This document shows positions 45,387 through 59,325 of a DNA stretch of 64,000 bases, in pieces. A model generated the notes under the pieces. The model made no database searches and had not been told where the DNA came from. It worked only from the letters and a program-made list of their open reading frames with translations. The position numbers were made by a program, and so were the translations under genes. Each line of letters begins with the position of its first letter. Position 1 is the first letter of the stretch. The DNA comes from Eremophila alpestris peregrina (taxonomy: Eukaryota; Chordata; Aves; Passeriformes; Alaudidae), in the NCBI GenBank assembly GCA_009792885.1, contig WMCF01000016.1:16568858-16632857 (forward strand), given 5' to 3'.

Positions 45387-48300
45387 AGAGATCCTTATAT
45401 AAAGCCCAGGAAACCTTGAAAGAACATTTTTATTTAAACTAAGTTTGTTAATTAGATTTAATAACACCTTATAATACATCACCATGTCACCCCCCCTGCC
45501 TCTGTGAGTGGTGACACGTCACTGGTGCACTCTGGTTTGAGATGGACACCAAGCTCCACACAAGACTTTGAAAGAGTAATTAAAGCAATGAGATACCAAA
45601 AATAACCAATGTTAGCAAAATTTGGGACAACAGCAACATGATCAAAGATAAAAATACTGGCTCCTACTAAAATTCCATGTTTCTGGGAATTATTTTCAGT
45701 TACTACAATGTACAAAGGTCGATGGTTGCTCCATTGCTTTGCTAGTCCATCTGATGGGTTCAATGTGTCTTGTGAAAGCCTCAGAGCTCTGGAGCAATTT
45801 TAAAAGCAAGAACTGGTAGCTGTGTGTGGATCCTGCAGGTGCCAGGTTACTCAGGGAATGAGGGATGCAGACACCCAGCACCAAGGAACAGCATCCTGCA
45901 GCAAAAGGAAACTGAACAGAGCCACAGACTGCAGGCCTGTGCCTGCTTCTCCTGCCTCGTGTGCTGAACACAAAGCTGTGTTCCAAACCTCGCAGTTTAT
46001 AAAGTGTGAAAAGTCTCCCAGCCTGAATCATTCCACAGAGCTCCCAGTACAAGCAGCAGGTCTTATGGAAAAGGAGCAGGAGAGCTCAGCTTCGAGCAGC
46101 ACTGGAGAAAATGAGTTTGGCTTTGTGGGATTACGCCTCATCTGGCAGAGCAAAATTGCTACCAGATGTGACCTTGCTCTGGTTTAGGAATTTCTGACAA
46201 ACTGAAGGGGGGCTGTGCAGGATGCCAAATGACATAAAACACATGGAATTTGCTCATTTTAATTTCTATCCAGCACTGTATTTACTGTGAGGATAACAAC
46301 CACGATCTATCCTGGGAACACAGACACACAAGGAAGGACACTGAGCAGGGCAGTTCCAGTGTTAGAAGTGTGGCTGATCAAGGGTCACTCCTCCAGCAGA
46401 GCAGGGATCCTCTTCCAGCTTTACTCCCTGTGGAATTATGCCCCTCTGATAACAAAATGAGTTTTCCAGGCTTTCCCCTTCAATAAGCCATGCCTGATTT
46501 CCACTATGAGCCTCTCCTTGCCTGGTGTCAGAGGCCTGGGAGGATCCTTTAGCTCCCCTGCAGACACTGGAAATGCAGGACGAGCTCCTACCTGGAAGTC
46601 AGCTCGTGCATCCCTCATCTACAAGGGATCCCACAGCCAAACACCGAGTCACACTTCATCCACCCATACCCAGACACTTGGCAATGACCAGAGAAAACAG
46701 ATCAGAGGAACCAGATAAGAGTTACATTGCCAAAACACTGAGATGCTCCCAGGGCTGTCTCAGGAGTTCCTGTGCAGCTGCTGGGACTGACACATTCCCC
46801 CAAGCTGGGGGGGTATTTCTGTTCTATGGAAGCCAGGGGCAACTCAAGGAAATCCCAGTGCATGATTTTCTGTGGAAATTGTTCCCAGTACCTGGGAGAG
46901 GGACCCCAGTGAGTTGTGCACACAGCAAGGGCCGTTCTGTGCCTTCCCTCAGTGCCAGGGCTCTGCCAACCAACCTGAACACTGTGAGAAGCCACTCCTG
47001 TGTGAAATTCACAGGATTTGGGATAAAATCCAGCTTTGTAGGGAAAGGTCATATTTTAGCTATCCACAAAACACACAAAAAGCCAAACCACAAATACCTA
47101 CATCTCTGTTTGCTCTAACCCAAGCCCTGGCAGTGGTTTGAGGCAGCCCTGGCCCAGATCTGTGTGAGGATCCTGGCTGCCATTCCCACCTTCCACCAAC
47201 AGCCAGTGGGAGCAGGAAGCAAAGCTACCACACCCAGGATCAAACAGCAACCTTAAACACTGACAACTCCAGGAATGAACTCTGGGAAATGCAGTCACAC
47301 AATCTGCATCTTATATTCCACACAGAAAATACAGGTTCTGAATCCCACAGTTGAAATGTGGGGATCTGGTAGCTGACTGAACAACCAGGCACAGGGTGAG
47401 CATGGACAGATCCCCAATTCCAAACACTCCATGGGTACCACATTACCAACTCATCTTCTCTGCTGAGAAACTTTCCAAGTTTTCCTTGAGGAAAAGAAAA
47501 AACTGAGCAATAAAACTGGAGTAACAGAATGAGCTGAGCCACTGAAAGGTCTCTTGGGAAAGTCAGGAACTCCTGAGGGATCTTGTAAACCAGACCCAAG
47601 GCACGGGAAAGAGACCCCATCAAGGACCTGATAGCAGATGGGAAAGATCAGCTACAACTGCATTAAGCAAAACCTGACTTTAATCAAAAAATATCTTTCC
47701 TCAGATGACTTTTAAATGTCATCTTATGATCAAAACCAAAAGCCCAAGCTATTATTACTCCTAGACGGAAATCGCTTTTCCAGCTCCTTCAGGAGTCCAA
47801 GCAGGGAATCTTATGGGAACTTGTGTCTCAAACAGGAACAGTCTCAAACCACAAAGGGACTGTGGTGATGGAATGCACAGCTTTGCCCTGCTCCCATGAC
47901 AGATTTTACACACACACACAGACATCCCAGGGAATACACTTGCAGCAGCTATTTCTCAACAAAATGTATTATTCTGCAGCTGTTCAAAGCTGCACTGCAA
48001 TTTTCTGCACATGAAATCTCTGCTAAGGAAAATGTTATAAATGTGTTCAGCTTAAGAGAGCTGTGGCTACAAATGCAAAGCAAAATTGGCAAGGGAGATG
48101 CCTGATAAAAGCAGATAAATTTGCTTCTGTCCCACTTAACAAGAAAACACACGACTGCTCCCAGCTGGAACAACAGCTCCCTGTTACTGCTAATTCTGAA
48201 CTTGCTGTTCTGGAAGAAGGACATAGAGTTTTGGTACCACAGGCTCCTCTATAGGGAGAAGCAATTTCTAAGTCTGCCCAGGAGGCTCCACTTGGGCTCT

Positions 48301-48929
48301 GATTTGGGTGATTTCCTTTGCTCAGCTAAGGCCATGTTATCACCCAGTGAAATCACACACAGCTGGGAGCACCAAGGCTTCAAATCCCAACACTGACATA
48401 ACACCAGTAATATTTTAAACTAATTTCACTAAAGCAATAAAGGCACACATAGAAAGTGGAAGTTTCTCATTTTGTGCAGCTAAAGGAACTGTGACCAAGA
48501 ACAGATGATAATGCACTTTCACCCTTCAACTAAATTACACCCCATAGAAACTGTATTTTCAGAATGCATTTATGAAGCTTCACCACTCGTAATTAAGTCT
48601 CAGAATAAACACAGCTCCCATCTTCCCCTCTTGAGGGAAAGTTCCTCAAGGAAACCAGTCCTGCTGGTGATCCCTGTGATGCCAATCACCCAAACCTCCG
48701 GCGCCGGCGGAACCGAGGATGAGGAGCACAAGGACAAAGTGGTTTTGTCTAAAATGATCAAGTGGTTTTGTCCCCGTGGCAGTCCCAGCCCACCCCCCAC
48801 GCTCAGTCAGGCTCAGTCCCCTGCTTTTAAAACCAAAATCACAAGTGACACAACCAGCATGCAGGTCTCACTTTTTAGAAGAGCAAATGAGAATTTTGGG
48901 AGCAGATTTGAGTGCCTATAAGAAAGTCT

Positions 48930-49190
48930 GACAGTGGCAAGTAGTGACAGGAGAACAGGGAATGGCTTCCCACTGCCAAACCAGGGTCAGATGGGATACT
49001 GGGCAGGAATTATTCCCTGTGAGGGTGGGGAGGCCCTGGCACAGGGTGCTCAGAGCAGCTGTGGCTGCCCCTGGATCCCTGGCAGTGCCCAAGGCCAGGC
49101 TGGATGGGGCATGGAGCAGCCTGGGACAGTGGGATGAGATAATCTTTACAGGTCCCTTCCAAGCCCAGCCATGCTGGGGTTCTATAAATA
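48930..49190 (+). mobile_element. CR1 LINE 3' fragment, sense (+)
   Basis: The sequence contains CR1 tail hallmarks: GTGACAGGAGAACAGGGAATGGCTTCC, TATTCCCTGTGAGGGTGGGGAGGCCCTGGCACAGG, GCTGTGGCTGCCCCTGGATCCCTGGCAGTGCCCAAGGCCAGGCTGGATGGGGC, and a terminal GGTCCCTTCCAAGCCCAGCC...GGTTCTATAAATA. It shares long blocks with the copy at 58890-59325. It is 5' truncated and non-coding, and antisense to CENPP. Confidence 0.9.
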
Positions 49191-52100
49191 ACAGTTTGAA
49201 TGTCACCCTGGACAGGGCAAATCTTTGCAGACATTTCCCAGAATCTCTCCCAAGCTCAGGACACACGTGGTGCCTTCCTGCAGCACAGGCACAGCTCTTG
49301 GTCATTTGGATAAAAAGTGCTCTGCACCCACCTGCTTTGAGACCTGCCCCTTCCATCAGCCCAGAGCTGTGACTGCAGTCATTATCCCTTGGCTAAGATT
49401 CAATCCTGCCCCTTGCAGATCAGTCAGTGCTCTGCACAAGTACCTGAAACCACTGACCACCAAATCCAGGCCTTTGCTCATTGCCACTGAAATCCCCCTG
49501 CTTTGTTCCTTCTTTCCTTTCCTCTTCCCTTGATCACAGCTTCTCTTTTTTGGCCCCTGCTCTATTTCCATTGCCACTTCTTTTCCTCCTTCCATATTTC
49601 ATAACATTATTATTTTTCGTGCTTGACTCAACCATGGTTCTGCATGATTCAGTTTGTCACTATGCTCACAATGTGACCAATAATTTTCCATCATTTTTGT
49701 ATTTTCCTAATTGGATTTAGGCTGTAGGTCTACAAAAGAGCCAACCCAGCATAACCAAGGCCCGAGTACACAAAATTCTGTGTTTCATTTCCTTTCAATA
49801 TCACTTTGTCATGTGGCAACCATGTGTTTATCTGCAACTTAATTACAGCAGACTGGGAAGAAATTAAAATACATACTGGAGGTTTATTTTTGTGAGGAAA
49901 AATAGAATTAAATGAACATGAAACCTCAGGAAGAACAGGAAGGGGTAGATCATATACAGGGAACAGAGAGGCTGCAGATGCTTTTTCTTCACTTTTTTCT
50001 TGGTGGGCAAGAAACAGATCTTCTCTCCAATATTTCTCTTTACAATGGTCAACGTAAAAGATCTCTACTAGTTTAGGAATGTTTTAAGCCCCACATTTTT
50101 CTAGCTTAAAATTCTTTGGCTTTTTTGGCATTTTATTCAACTTTTAAAAGACCCTTGTCTTAACACTGAGCAGGCTGTGGAACCCCCTGGCACAGGGATG
50201 GGCCCAGCTCCAAGGCCCACTGGGTTTTGTGGGAGAGCCCTGACACTGATTTGGGGGAAATACCCAGAAAAGCAGCAGAGCTCAGCAGTTCTGCTCTTCC
50301 TCCACAACTTTACTGGCATATTTGTTTCATTGTATTGTATAATTAAATATTTCTTGATGATAAACTTTACAAACAGCTCCATGTGGAAGTCAGCAGAGAT
50401 TTCTAATTTAGCAAGAGATGATGAGCAGCCAGGGACAATACAGAGATGAAAAATTATGGAAGGAGAAAAGATGTCATATTGCAGAGCAGCATGAAGTATC
50501 AACAATTCAGGAAGAAAGAATTGTGAGCCAAATTTTCAATAATCTGAAGGAAGTAGACTGCAGGAAAGGCTTTTTTAGGAGGGAAATTAAGCCAAGTTTG
50601 TGTTTTCTTCCATTACAACAGAAGCAAGATACTTCATAAATCTTCATTTTTTTTCTGTATAAAATTTGCTGCAAGATTCTCTCTAAGCCTTTCTGATGTC
50701 TTAATAAAAGGATCCAGAATTGCATAAAGCAACTTGGATTTGAAATACCACAGAAAAGTTGATTATCAAATGTAGCCCAACTTGCTTTTGCACAGTTTAC
50801 ATTATCAAGCTCATCCAGACAGCACAATTTAAATGTCATCTAAATAAAAGCATCTGAATTTAGTTAATAACTTGGCTCTAATGCTGTGTTAGTTTTTTCC
50901 GAAGTAGGCAGATTAATTAAAAAATAAACCATAGGACACAATGAAGAACATCTAGTTCATCTAAATTAGCTCAAGGTTAGACATTTACTTTTAAAAAATT
51001 GTGATAAAAATGCTTTTAGACAAGGTACTCAGTTTCTGTTCATCATTTACTGCTGTGGTTTTTTAATCTTTCTCAAAGGCCTGAAGAATTATTTGCTTCT
51101 ATGGGGGCAAATTTATCTGACCTGGTAAAGACAGGTATGTCCACAGACCCACCTGGAACATCCAAAATACCATTTTTATTTCTCACCAAGACATATAAAC
51201 TGATGGAGAGGCCAATCTATCACTTAGAGCAAACTGTCCCACAGCAGAGGGGGGTTTGGCCACCACCAGCCTGTGCTGTCCCTTGGTGTCCCTGGGGAGC
51301 AGCTGTGCCCTGACCCTCACTGCACACCAGCCACAAAGGGCTGGCACAAAACCACCCAAAAACCTCCTGTGGGACTCAGACCAAGTGCTCCAGTTTTAGC
51401 TGCACCTGGATTTGGTAGCAGTGAGAATGGCAAAGTCCACAGCACAACACCTTCTGAATTTGAACAATAACCACTCACCCAGCCTCCAGAAGCAGCAGGT
51501 TTTTCCTTAAATACACACAGGTGTGTCCATGTGCATCCTCCTTTCACAAATACCTCTGCAGTGTTCCAATTGTTATTCCTGAGCTTTGCACAAAGGTTTA
51601 ACACCTGCACTAGGTAAAAAGTCAAGCTTTACCTATAGATCTATACTTTCTATAAAACATATACTGTAGATCCACTGAAATGTTTCCCACAAGACACCCA
51701 TCCTCTTTTAATGGTTCTACAAAGCATTACATTTTGGACAGACTCCACAGAAATTTGCCACCCAGTAGCTTTCATTTGTCTGGTTATTTACAATTATCAG
51801 CTGCTCATGTTAAAATAAATATTAACTTGCAGTGCTGAAGTGCCTGTTGCTATCAACAAGAGCAGAAACGGGTCCAGATGAAAGCCCTTGAAAGCTTGAA
51901 ACCCATTGAATTCTTTTAATCTCATACCCAAATATAGTCCTTTAGATCTGGCTGTCAACAACAGGACATTGCAGATTTCCAAACACATCTTTAGCACGAA
52001 CAAGAGGGACACAGGAAATATTCTTGAGAAGACACAAACATCTGCAATAAGAGAGTCACCAATTTATAATTATTGTACGTGTGAGAGTGGAAAGTTGTCA

Positions 52101-53764
52101 GTCAACTGGTAAATAACAGGCTTAATAAATTGGTTAACAAGCCTCAAACTTTGATCTACTCAACAACTGCCACAAGAAAGCTGCAAAACCTCCTCAAAAA
52201 ACCAAAATAGAAGCAAAAATAAGGAACACTGAAAACAGAAAGAACACTGAAAACTCATAGCACAGTGTGTGTGCAAACTGTGCTATACTTTGGACCAAAT
52301 CTCTCACAAAAAATTGGATTTTGACTCCAATATCTGTGTACTGGCGAGCAGAAAAGAGTTTTAGGGCAGCGAGGAGAATTCTTTAGTTGTATCCAGGAGG
52401 AGAAATCACAGGCAGCTGCCAGGCAAAAACATCTCCTTATGCTCCACCTTATTTGGTTTCTAGAGGCCAAAGCTGCACTGCCCAGGAATGTTGCGTGATG
52501 CGTGTGGATAAATATTTGTTTCATTGCTTAGGTACTGCAACAACACAAAGAGCTCTGATAATACCAACAGCAGCTGCCAGCCCAATTCACTCACTCTCAA
52601 TGCAAACTTGAGGCATTTCATAATTTGAATTTCAATTGCTGGCAGAAACATTTCAGAACTGTTGGTAACAATGTGTTTTGTTTTGATAGAAGCCCAGTTG
52701 AAAGGAAAGTAGTTAACACAAAAACTTTCTCTTTTTCCTCCTTCCCAAGCAATCAGTTCTCTTGTGTTTTTAAAGCTCGAAGGAAGTAAAGTGACCCAAA
52801 CATTCCTGTGTGCAAACGTGGTGAATGTTTCAAGTTTTCCTTGTGTACTAAGCAGGAGATTTGTCCTGAGAGCTGGGGAACAATTCCTGCTGCAGCCTGG
52901 ATCCTGGAGCACCAACCTTCCCCAGCCTTTCACACACAGGGATCTGAGGAAGGAGCCCTCAAGCCTCTCAAGTAAAAACGGTTCAAGAAAAAGGAAATTA
53001 AAACAACAGACAAAAGGAAGATTTCCATTCCCAGAATTTAAACATGGAGTTACCCCCAGCTCATATAAAAAGATGAGGCTGCAGCAGTCAGGCTCCATTC
53101 CCAGAGCCAGGCTGAATCCCACAGCAGGGGCTATAAGGGATGTTCAGACAATCCCATGGAAAAACTCAAGAAGAAAAGCAAGCACCATAATGTTATTTAA
53201 AAAGGTGTTCTGGATTGCTTCAATATCAATTTTCCACTGTAGAAAGACCTCTGGATGACTCTTCCCAAACACCCTGAGCTCTGAGGCCTCCAGCATATTC
53301 TTCACCTTTGGCTTTTCCTATTTTCCCCTCTCCCTGTTTTGGACTCAGCTCCTGCATTAGCATTTCTTGCAGCTGCCCCTGCCAGTGCAGGAGTAGCAGT
53401 GTCTAGACTATGCACATATTTGTGCCTCCTTAAACCTCCTGAAATAATTCCAATTGTATCTGTACAGCTCCTAGACCTCCAAAATCACATTTCTGATCTC
53501 TAGCATATCCCTATGAATTCAGAATTACTGTCTAACAGTTCAATCCTTATTAACTCACAGGATCTTTCCTGCTAATTCCCATGAGACAAAAATACCATAA
53601 CGTTCAGTTACCAAAGTACTTGCTTACTTGCTGTGAATGGACCTTATAAAACATCCCAACTTGCTGAAACAAAATCAGTTTATTCCACCTTGGACAATTC
53701 ACATTGCGTAATAGAAGTAAAGACCATGAAATACAGAAAATGTAGCAAATAAATAATAGAAAAT

Positions 53765-53910
53765 AGAATATCTGGGGTTGGAAGGGACCCAGAGGGATCA
53801 TGGATATCAAAGCCTGTGCAAGCATTTCCACAGCCCAAGAGGGAAGCTGGGATTGTCCAGCACATGGGAGGGTGACACAACAGGAGTTACAAGGGAACCC
53901 TCCTCTGTCC
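53765..53910 (-). mobile_element. Probable degraded CR1 3' fragment, antisense
   Basis: The + strand reads CTGGGGTTGGAAGGGACCCAGAGGGATCATGG, the reverse-complement form of a CR1 3' end, followed by weaker similarity. The match decays quickly, so the extent is uncertain. Confidence 0.5.
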
Positions 53911-56900
53911 CCAGCCCCAAACTTCTCATCTTGTACCATGAAAACAAAACTCAGTGTTTCAGAAATAACTCTTCTTGTTCTCCAGTCATCTGATGATTCC
54001 TCCAGTTCCCAAAGGAAAGAGAACACACAGCATTTAATGTGAAGAACAGAGAGAAATCATAATAAAAATGTAAATTGGCAAAGTCTGTCTGGGAAAAACC
54101 CAAACCACACCAATGTTCTCCTTCAACAAGACATGTTTATAAACCATACACAGAGCCATCCAGAAAAACATCACCTGGTCAGAGAGGTTTTTCTTGTTTT
54201 TAACACTTTCCTCCTGGAATATGACACAGGGGGAACTGTGCTGGAGTATCAGGGGATGCACAACTCCTGTTTGTTTGGAGTTGCCAAAGTTTGGTCACAA
54301 ATGCCAGTCAGATCATAAAGCAAATATAATTAATCACTTCATGGGTGTTTTCAATTTGTAGTCAATTCTGAATTTTGTATAAATCTCTAGAAAGGTGATC
54401 ATCAAAAATACCAATATGGTAATAACAGTTAAAAGTTTGATACCTGTACATCCACACACACATCTATCCTGCCACTCTGCCCCTTCAGACTCCCACTGGC
54501 AGCTGCAGAACTGCTGTACAAATCATTCTTGCCATTGTCCACTAATTCACCCAAACAAACCATTTGATGCTACTGTTTGTAATGGGTAAAACATGATTCA
54601 ACAGGCAAAGACAACAAATTTTTAAATCTAAAAGGAAACCACAAGCAAACTTTGTTATTGTCCTCAAAGTGTCTTCTTGCCCCAGCTGCCAACAAATCCT
54701 TCATTTTGACTAAAATGCTTCCAAATATTTGTGTCCTCAGTTTACATCTCCTTCCTGAGACAGTCTCTCAGTGGAGAGGCATCCTGTTACTAATTCCTGC
54801 TTCAACTGAAAACCAAGGGGAAAACATCTGAGGCTCCAAACATCAGGGGGATCAGCAGCAAGTCACAGGAACCCAGCCCACCCTCCCTGCTGACATCTCA
54901 AACCAGCAGTTTTATCAGTGAGATCAAACTGAATTTCCACATGTCAGTTCTGATAGAGCCTGAGATGGCAACAGTGCACAAGAGAAGCTTAAAAAGATGC
55001 ATTCACTTTTTAGAGGAGTACAAAGTGTTTTATATGGAAATGGAAAGTGCAACCAAGCACAACCAAGGAAATGGAAACCAGATGCAAAGGGCTAACAAAT
55101 GGAGAAAGACCATTAGAATAATTATATACTCTTGTTGTTGTAATTAATATATTTAAAATGCAGACTTTCCTATATTTAATTTGGTCAGTATTTCCTATAT
55201 ATAAATAACATATTTCTAGATACAGTTATTTAAAACACAGATTTTTTTATCTGTGCATTACAGCCCAATCTTTATTTAAGAGAAACGTTGTCCCTTTGCC
55301 TTTTGAAGAAATGGAACTGGGTATGAGAAGCAATGACATCAATGAAAACCTACAGGAGGCTTATGGCTCATGCCAGAAACTGAGCAACTACTGCAAAACA
55401 CAATTACTTTAGAAAAAAGCTGGAAACCTCCAAGTTCTATTGATGAGTAACAATGCTCACACTGGCACAGGAGAGAAACCAAGCCCCAAGCTGAGCTCTT
55501 TGTGTTGAGTATTTTGGAAAAGCATGACTCAGCAAATAGCTGAAATAAAACTGCCCAATACACCATTTGAACCCCCAAAAGAAGTGATATTATTTGGCAG
55601 AAAGGCAAGAGGACAGGGGAAATCTTCCTTACAATGGCCAGGCCTTTAAAGCTGTGTTTTTTCAAGGTGAACAATTTGCTTGGAACACCACAGGGAACAG
55701 CTCTAGGTAATTATATAGTAAAAATTCCACTGAATTTCTTCACTGATGAACACAGAGGTAATATGTGAAAGTTTAAATTTCAGATAGCTCTGAAAAAAGG
55801 CTTTACAAATGACTCCAAATTGCTCTGTCTGGTCACTGCCATTTTAGATATAATGTGAGAAAAACATACCACAAATTAAAACTGATGCTGTGGGATCAAA
55901 CAGAAACCCAACCAATTATTGCCACGAGCTGTGGCAATAATGAGTGTCCTCAGAAAGTTATACTAATGAATATTAATATTCTGTTCACTGCAGTAAAGAA
56001 CTGGAATTGGGATGCAGTTACAGTTGAAAATGAAGCTTTAAAAAATGGAAATAGATTCCAGACACACACATCTCCCACTGCAGTTTTAGGTTTATTCCCA
56101 CCTAATGATGTACCCCTACAGCTTTTTGCTGTGTATTGTTAATATTTTTGAATATGTGAGGAAAATCTGTGTTTAATATCTCCAGGTTTACCAGCAGTAT
56201 TTTGTCTTTTCCTAGCTTTTTTTCCATAAGGACATCCATGACCACTGATTACAGCAGGAATGCAGTAACTGGTACAGGTTTCAGAAATGCAGTGTACTGC
56301 CAATCCCAAATTCTCCATCTCGTGTTTTGTGCTGACTTTAACAGTTATACATTTTTTTTCCCCATTGCTACTTTTTTCCAACTATAAACTTGTGTGTTTG
56401 ATTTTAAAAAAAGCAAACCACATGAGTAATTGCAAAGTTTAGGATTCCATCTTTGATCAAAACCAGCAAGTAACTTCACAGATTCATCATGACAACTAAG
56501 AGTAAAGCAATTTTAAAATATCATTCAGTTCTTATATTTCATTAGAAGGCTAAAATCCATTGCTGCAATTTTCAGTATTGTCTCTTTTCCTTCCAATTCT
56601 TGAACAAAGCAGAAGTAACTTAACATTCCTGAATTTGAATGTATTTATTGACTCAAAGAAATGATATTTTGATCAGTGTTTTAATTAAATAACAGATCCA
56701 ACTTCAACACACCCCTTCTGTAAATAACATAGCAAGCCAGGAGGCAAAAGTAAAATATCTAATAATGATATAATGTGAGAGACAGCTGTTAAAAATAAGG
56801 ATGACTGGGGAACATTTCAAGCTGTAGAATGTACTTTTGGTGCCAGGTGAGACATGGTAACAGGTACAGCCAAGGAAATGGGTATTTTGCAAGCATATCA

Positions 56901-58889
56901 AATTATCAGAGGTCTGCACGTGGCTAGTGCTCACCTGAGGCACCACAAAGGGTTTCAGGACAGAGATAAGAAAAGGAAAATCCTGCACATGCAGGTGTCC
57001 CCTGCCCTGAGGTGCCCCTAACCAGGCTGTAACACACAAAGACAGAATATTGCAGAATTATAAAGGGAGGATGGGCAGTATCAGCTCTCCTTTGATGCCC
57101 AAGGAAAAAAGGATAGGACAACCAGATTGTAATTATTAAATACAGGTGTAAGTCTGCAAAATGGAGTCAGTAGGGAAGCTGTAAACCTTGGCAGGCTGCA
57201 TATTTTGAAATGGCTGAGAAAAGAACTTGTGAGGGTGAAAAGGGAGGAAAGGGAATAAAGGGATAAAAGGTAAAGTAAATCATGAGATCTGGGCAGCCAA
57301 GAGGAGTTGCCTCTGTCCTTGCTGCCTTTGAAAACCAGCAGGACAAAGCCCTGCTCTGCTGCCAGCAGCAGGTTGGACTCACTGACCTGCACTCACACCA
57401 AAGGCTGGGAGGTAATTCCAGCATTCCCAGGAATTATCAGTGGCTGGCTGCAGTGAACACATGATTTCCTCTGCTCTGCTGAGCCAGGCCACACCTGCCA
57501 TCCCCTGGCTCAGTGAAGGGATTCCTGCTCTTGTCCTGCTTGGTCTGGCCATGATGCAGATAAAAGATTCCATTTCTGAAAGGTATGATACAGAACTGAG
57601 TTTCATGGTCTCTGTATGCTGTGACCATAAACAGTTATTTCAACTCTTCTTTCTATACTCTGTACTCTTTATACTTCCCATACTACTTAAATTAGCTTAA
57701 TGATTTTCATTTTCAAGATCTCCTCCTTCTATTCCTTCAGCCTGCTGGCTTTCTTTGATGACAAAGGTATTACACTGCAGGCACCTTGAAGGCTTTTGAG
57801 AACCAGAAGTTATTCATCCTGTTTCACCATTCTCCATGTATTTAAGTGGCCTTTCAGACAAAAGATGAGTATCTATAATCTCAGCATTATAGATTCTGTT
57901 ACATTAATTTATACATTGATCTGACCTCCTCTGAGGTTTAGAGCAGGGGCACAGTAGTGAATGTTCTTCCTCACTCCATTACTTCCTATAGAAAGAAGCA
58001 AAACTGATAAAAAGGAAAACAACAGTATTATTGTACACTGACTAATAGTTCTTGTTAGAGGAAAAGAGAAGAATCCATGCCAGAGGCTTCAGCCCTCCAC
58101 AGCAATTTCTCACATCCTATGGCTTTTGCTCAAGACACAAACTGACAGTGGCAGTTTGCCCCAAGATATAAAAGAATAAAAAGTTATTTTAATAATTAGT
58201 CACTGCTGTTCAGTCTGCCTCTTCTCAAAGGACAAAATTCCACATTGAGGCATCTTAACAGACCAAAACATTCCCATTGCACAACTCATTCCAAGAACTG
58301 GCCATGGGATGGACAGGCACAATGTGACTTGCAGATGAAGCAGAGATTGGCAGCTTGCTCTGTGCTCTTGGATGAACTATTCCCATAAAAACAGTCAATA
58401 TTAGAACCCTGAGGACACAGCAGTGTTTGCACTCACACAGAAACTACCTGAACTGTGTATGTCTGAAATCATTTGCCATCAGACTAAATCATTAGTCTGA
58501 ACTTTTAGCAGAATGTACGGCATTTTTTCTTTAGTTATTATGACAGGTAAATTTATGTGGAAAATTTTAATGGAAATAACAATATTAAAGTCAATCTAAT
58601 GATTAATCTTACACAGATTTAAATCTTATTGAAATGCAGCAGATGATGTCTATTCTCAGACACTTTTTTCCCCAATAAAAAATCCTAAACCTTCTTGATA
58701 CCAGGCAGCCACAGGTCACTCTAACATCTGCAGTTTTCAAGTGTTACTGCTCGTTGCAGGAAGGTGCAATGCCATTTTCATGAAGAGGGACCTGTGTCTT
58801 TGCAGATCCCTCAGGTTGTCTTCTTTCTTAATAAAAGTTGAAAAGATAAGCAAGGGCCTCACAGACATACAGTGAAAATCCTAATCCTC

Positions 58890-59325
58890 TAAGGTGACTG
58901 AAGGATCCCTTGAGGTGTGTTTGAATCTATACCTCACTAAAGAAGACAAGGTTGAGCGACTTGGGGCCGTTCAGCCTGGAGAAGGCTTTGGGGACACCTT
59001 AGAGCCCTCTGCAGTGCCTAAAGGGGCTCCTGGAGAGCTGGAGAGGGACTTGGAGCAAGGGCCTGGAGTGACAGGACAAGGGGGAAATGGCCTTAAGCTG
59101 AAGGAGGGCAGGGTTAGATGAGATTAGGAAGAAATTGTTCCCTGTGAGGGTGTTGAAGCCCTGGCACAGGGTGCCCAGAGAAGCTGTGGCTGCCCCTGGA
59201 TCCCTGCAAGTGCCCAGGGCCAGGCTGGACAGGGCTTGGAGCAGCCTGGGACAGTGGAAGGTGTCCCTGCACATGGCAGAGGGGGTGGAATGGGATAAAC
59301 TTTAAGGTTCCTTCCATCCAGATTT
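58890..59325 (+). mobile_element. CR1 LINE 3' fragment, sense (+), longest complete copy in the window
   Basis: It begins near an AAGGTGACTGAAGGATCCC segment and runs through GGGGCCGTTCAGCCTGGAGAAGGCTTTGGGGACACC, GTGACAGGACAAGGGGGAAATGGCCTTAAGCTG and GGCAGGGTTAGATGAGATTAGGAAGAAATTGTTCCCTGTGAGGG. It ends with GGGATAAACTTTAAGGTTCCTTCCATCC. The order is that of the CR1 3' region and tail. It is 5' truncated, with no intact reverse transcriptase, inside the CENPP intron and antisense to CENPP. Confidence 0.92.

Noticed and set aside
51475..51573. - strand segment with a strong GTGAGT donor and a long open frame
   Set aside because: The acceptor region is poor in pyrimidines, and the translation (NNWNTAEVFVKGG...) matches neither CENP-P nor a known nested gene.
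53628..53663. 36-nt - strand exon-like segment with TTTCAG acceptor and GTAAGC donor
   Set aside because: The 12 encoded residues (QVGMFYKVHSQQ) do not match any part of CENP-P, and short AG/GT-bounded segments arise by chance.
56935..56982. 48-nt - strand segment bounded by AG and a strong GTGAGC donor, open in phase 0
   Set aside because: The 16 residues (DFPFLISVLKPFVVPQ) do not resemble CENP-P, and the polypyrimidine tract before the acceptor is weak.
57290..57470. Possible CR1-like fragment around the GCAGGTTGGACTCACTGACCTG segment
   Set aside because: Only one short block resembles a CR1 tail and the flanks do not continue the match, so it is not annotated.
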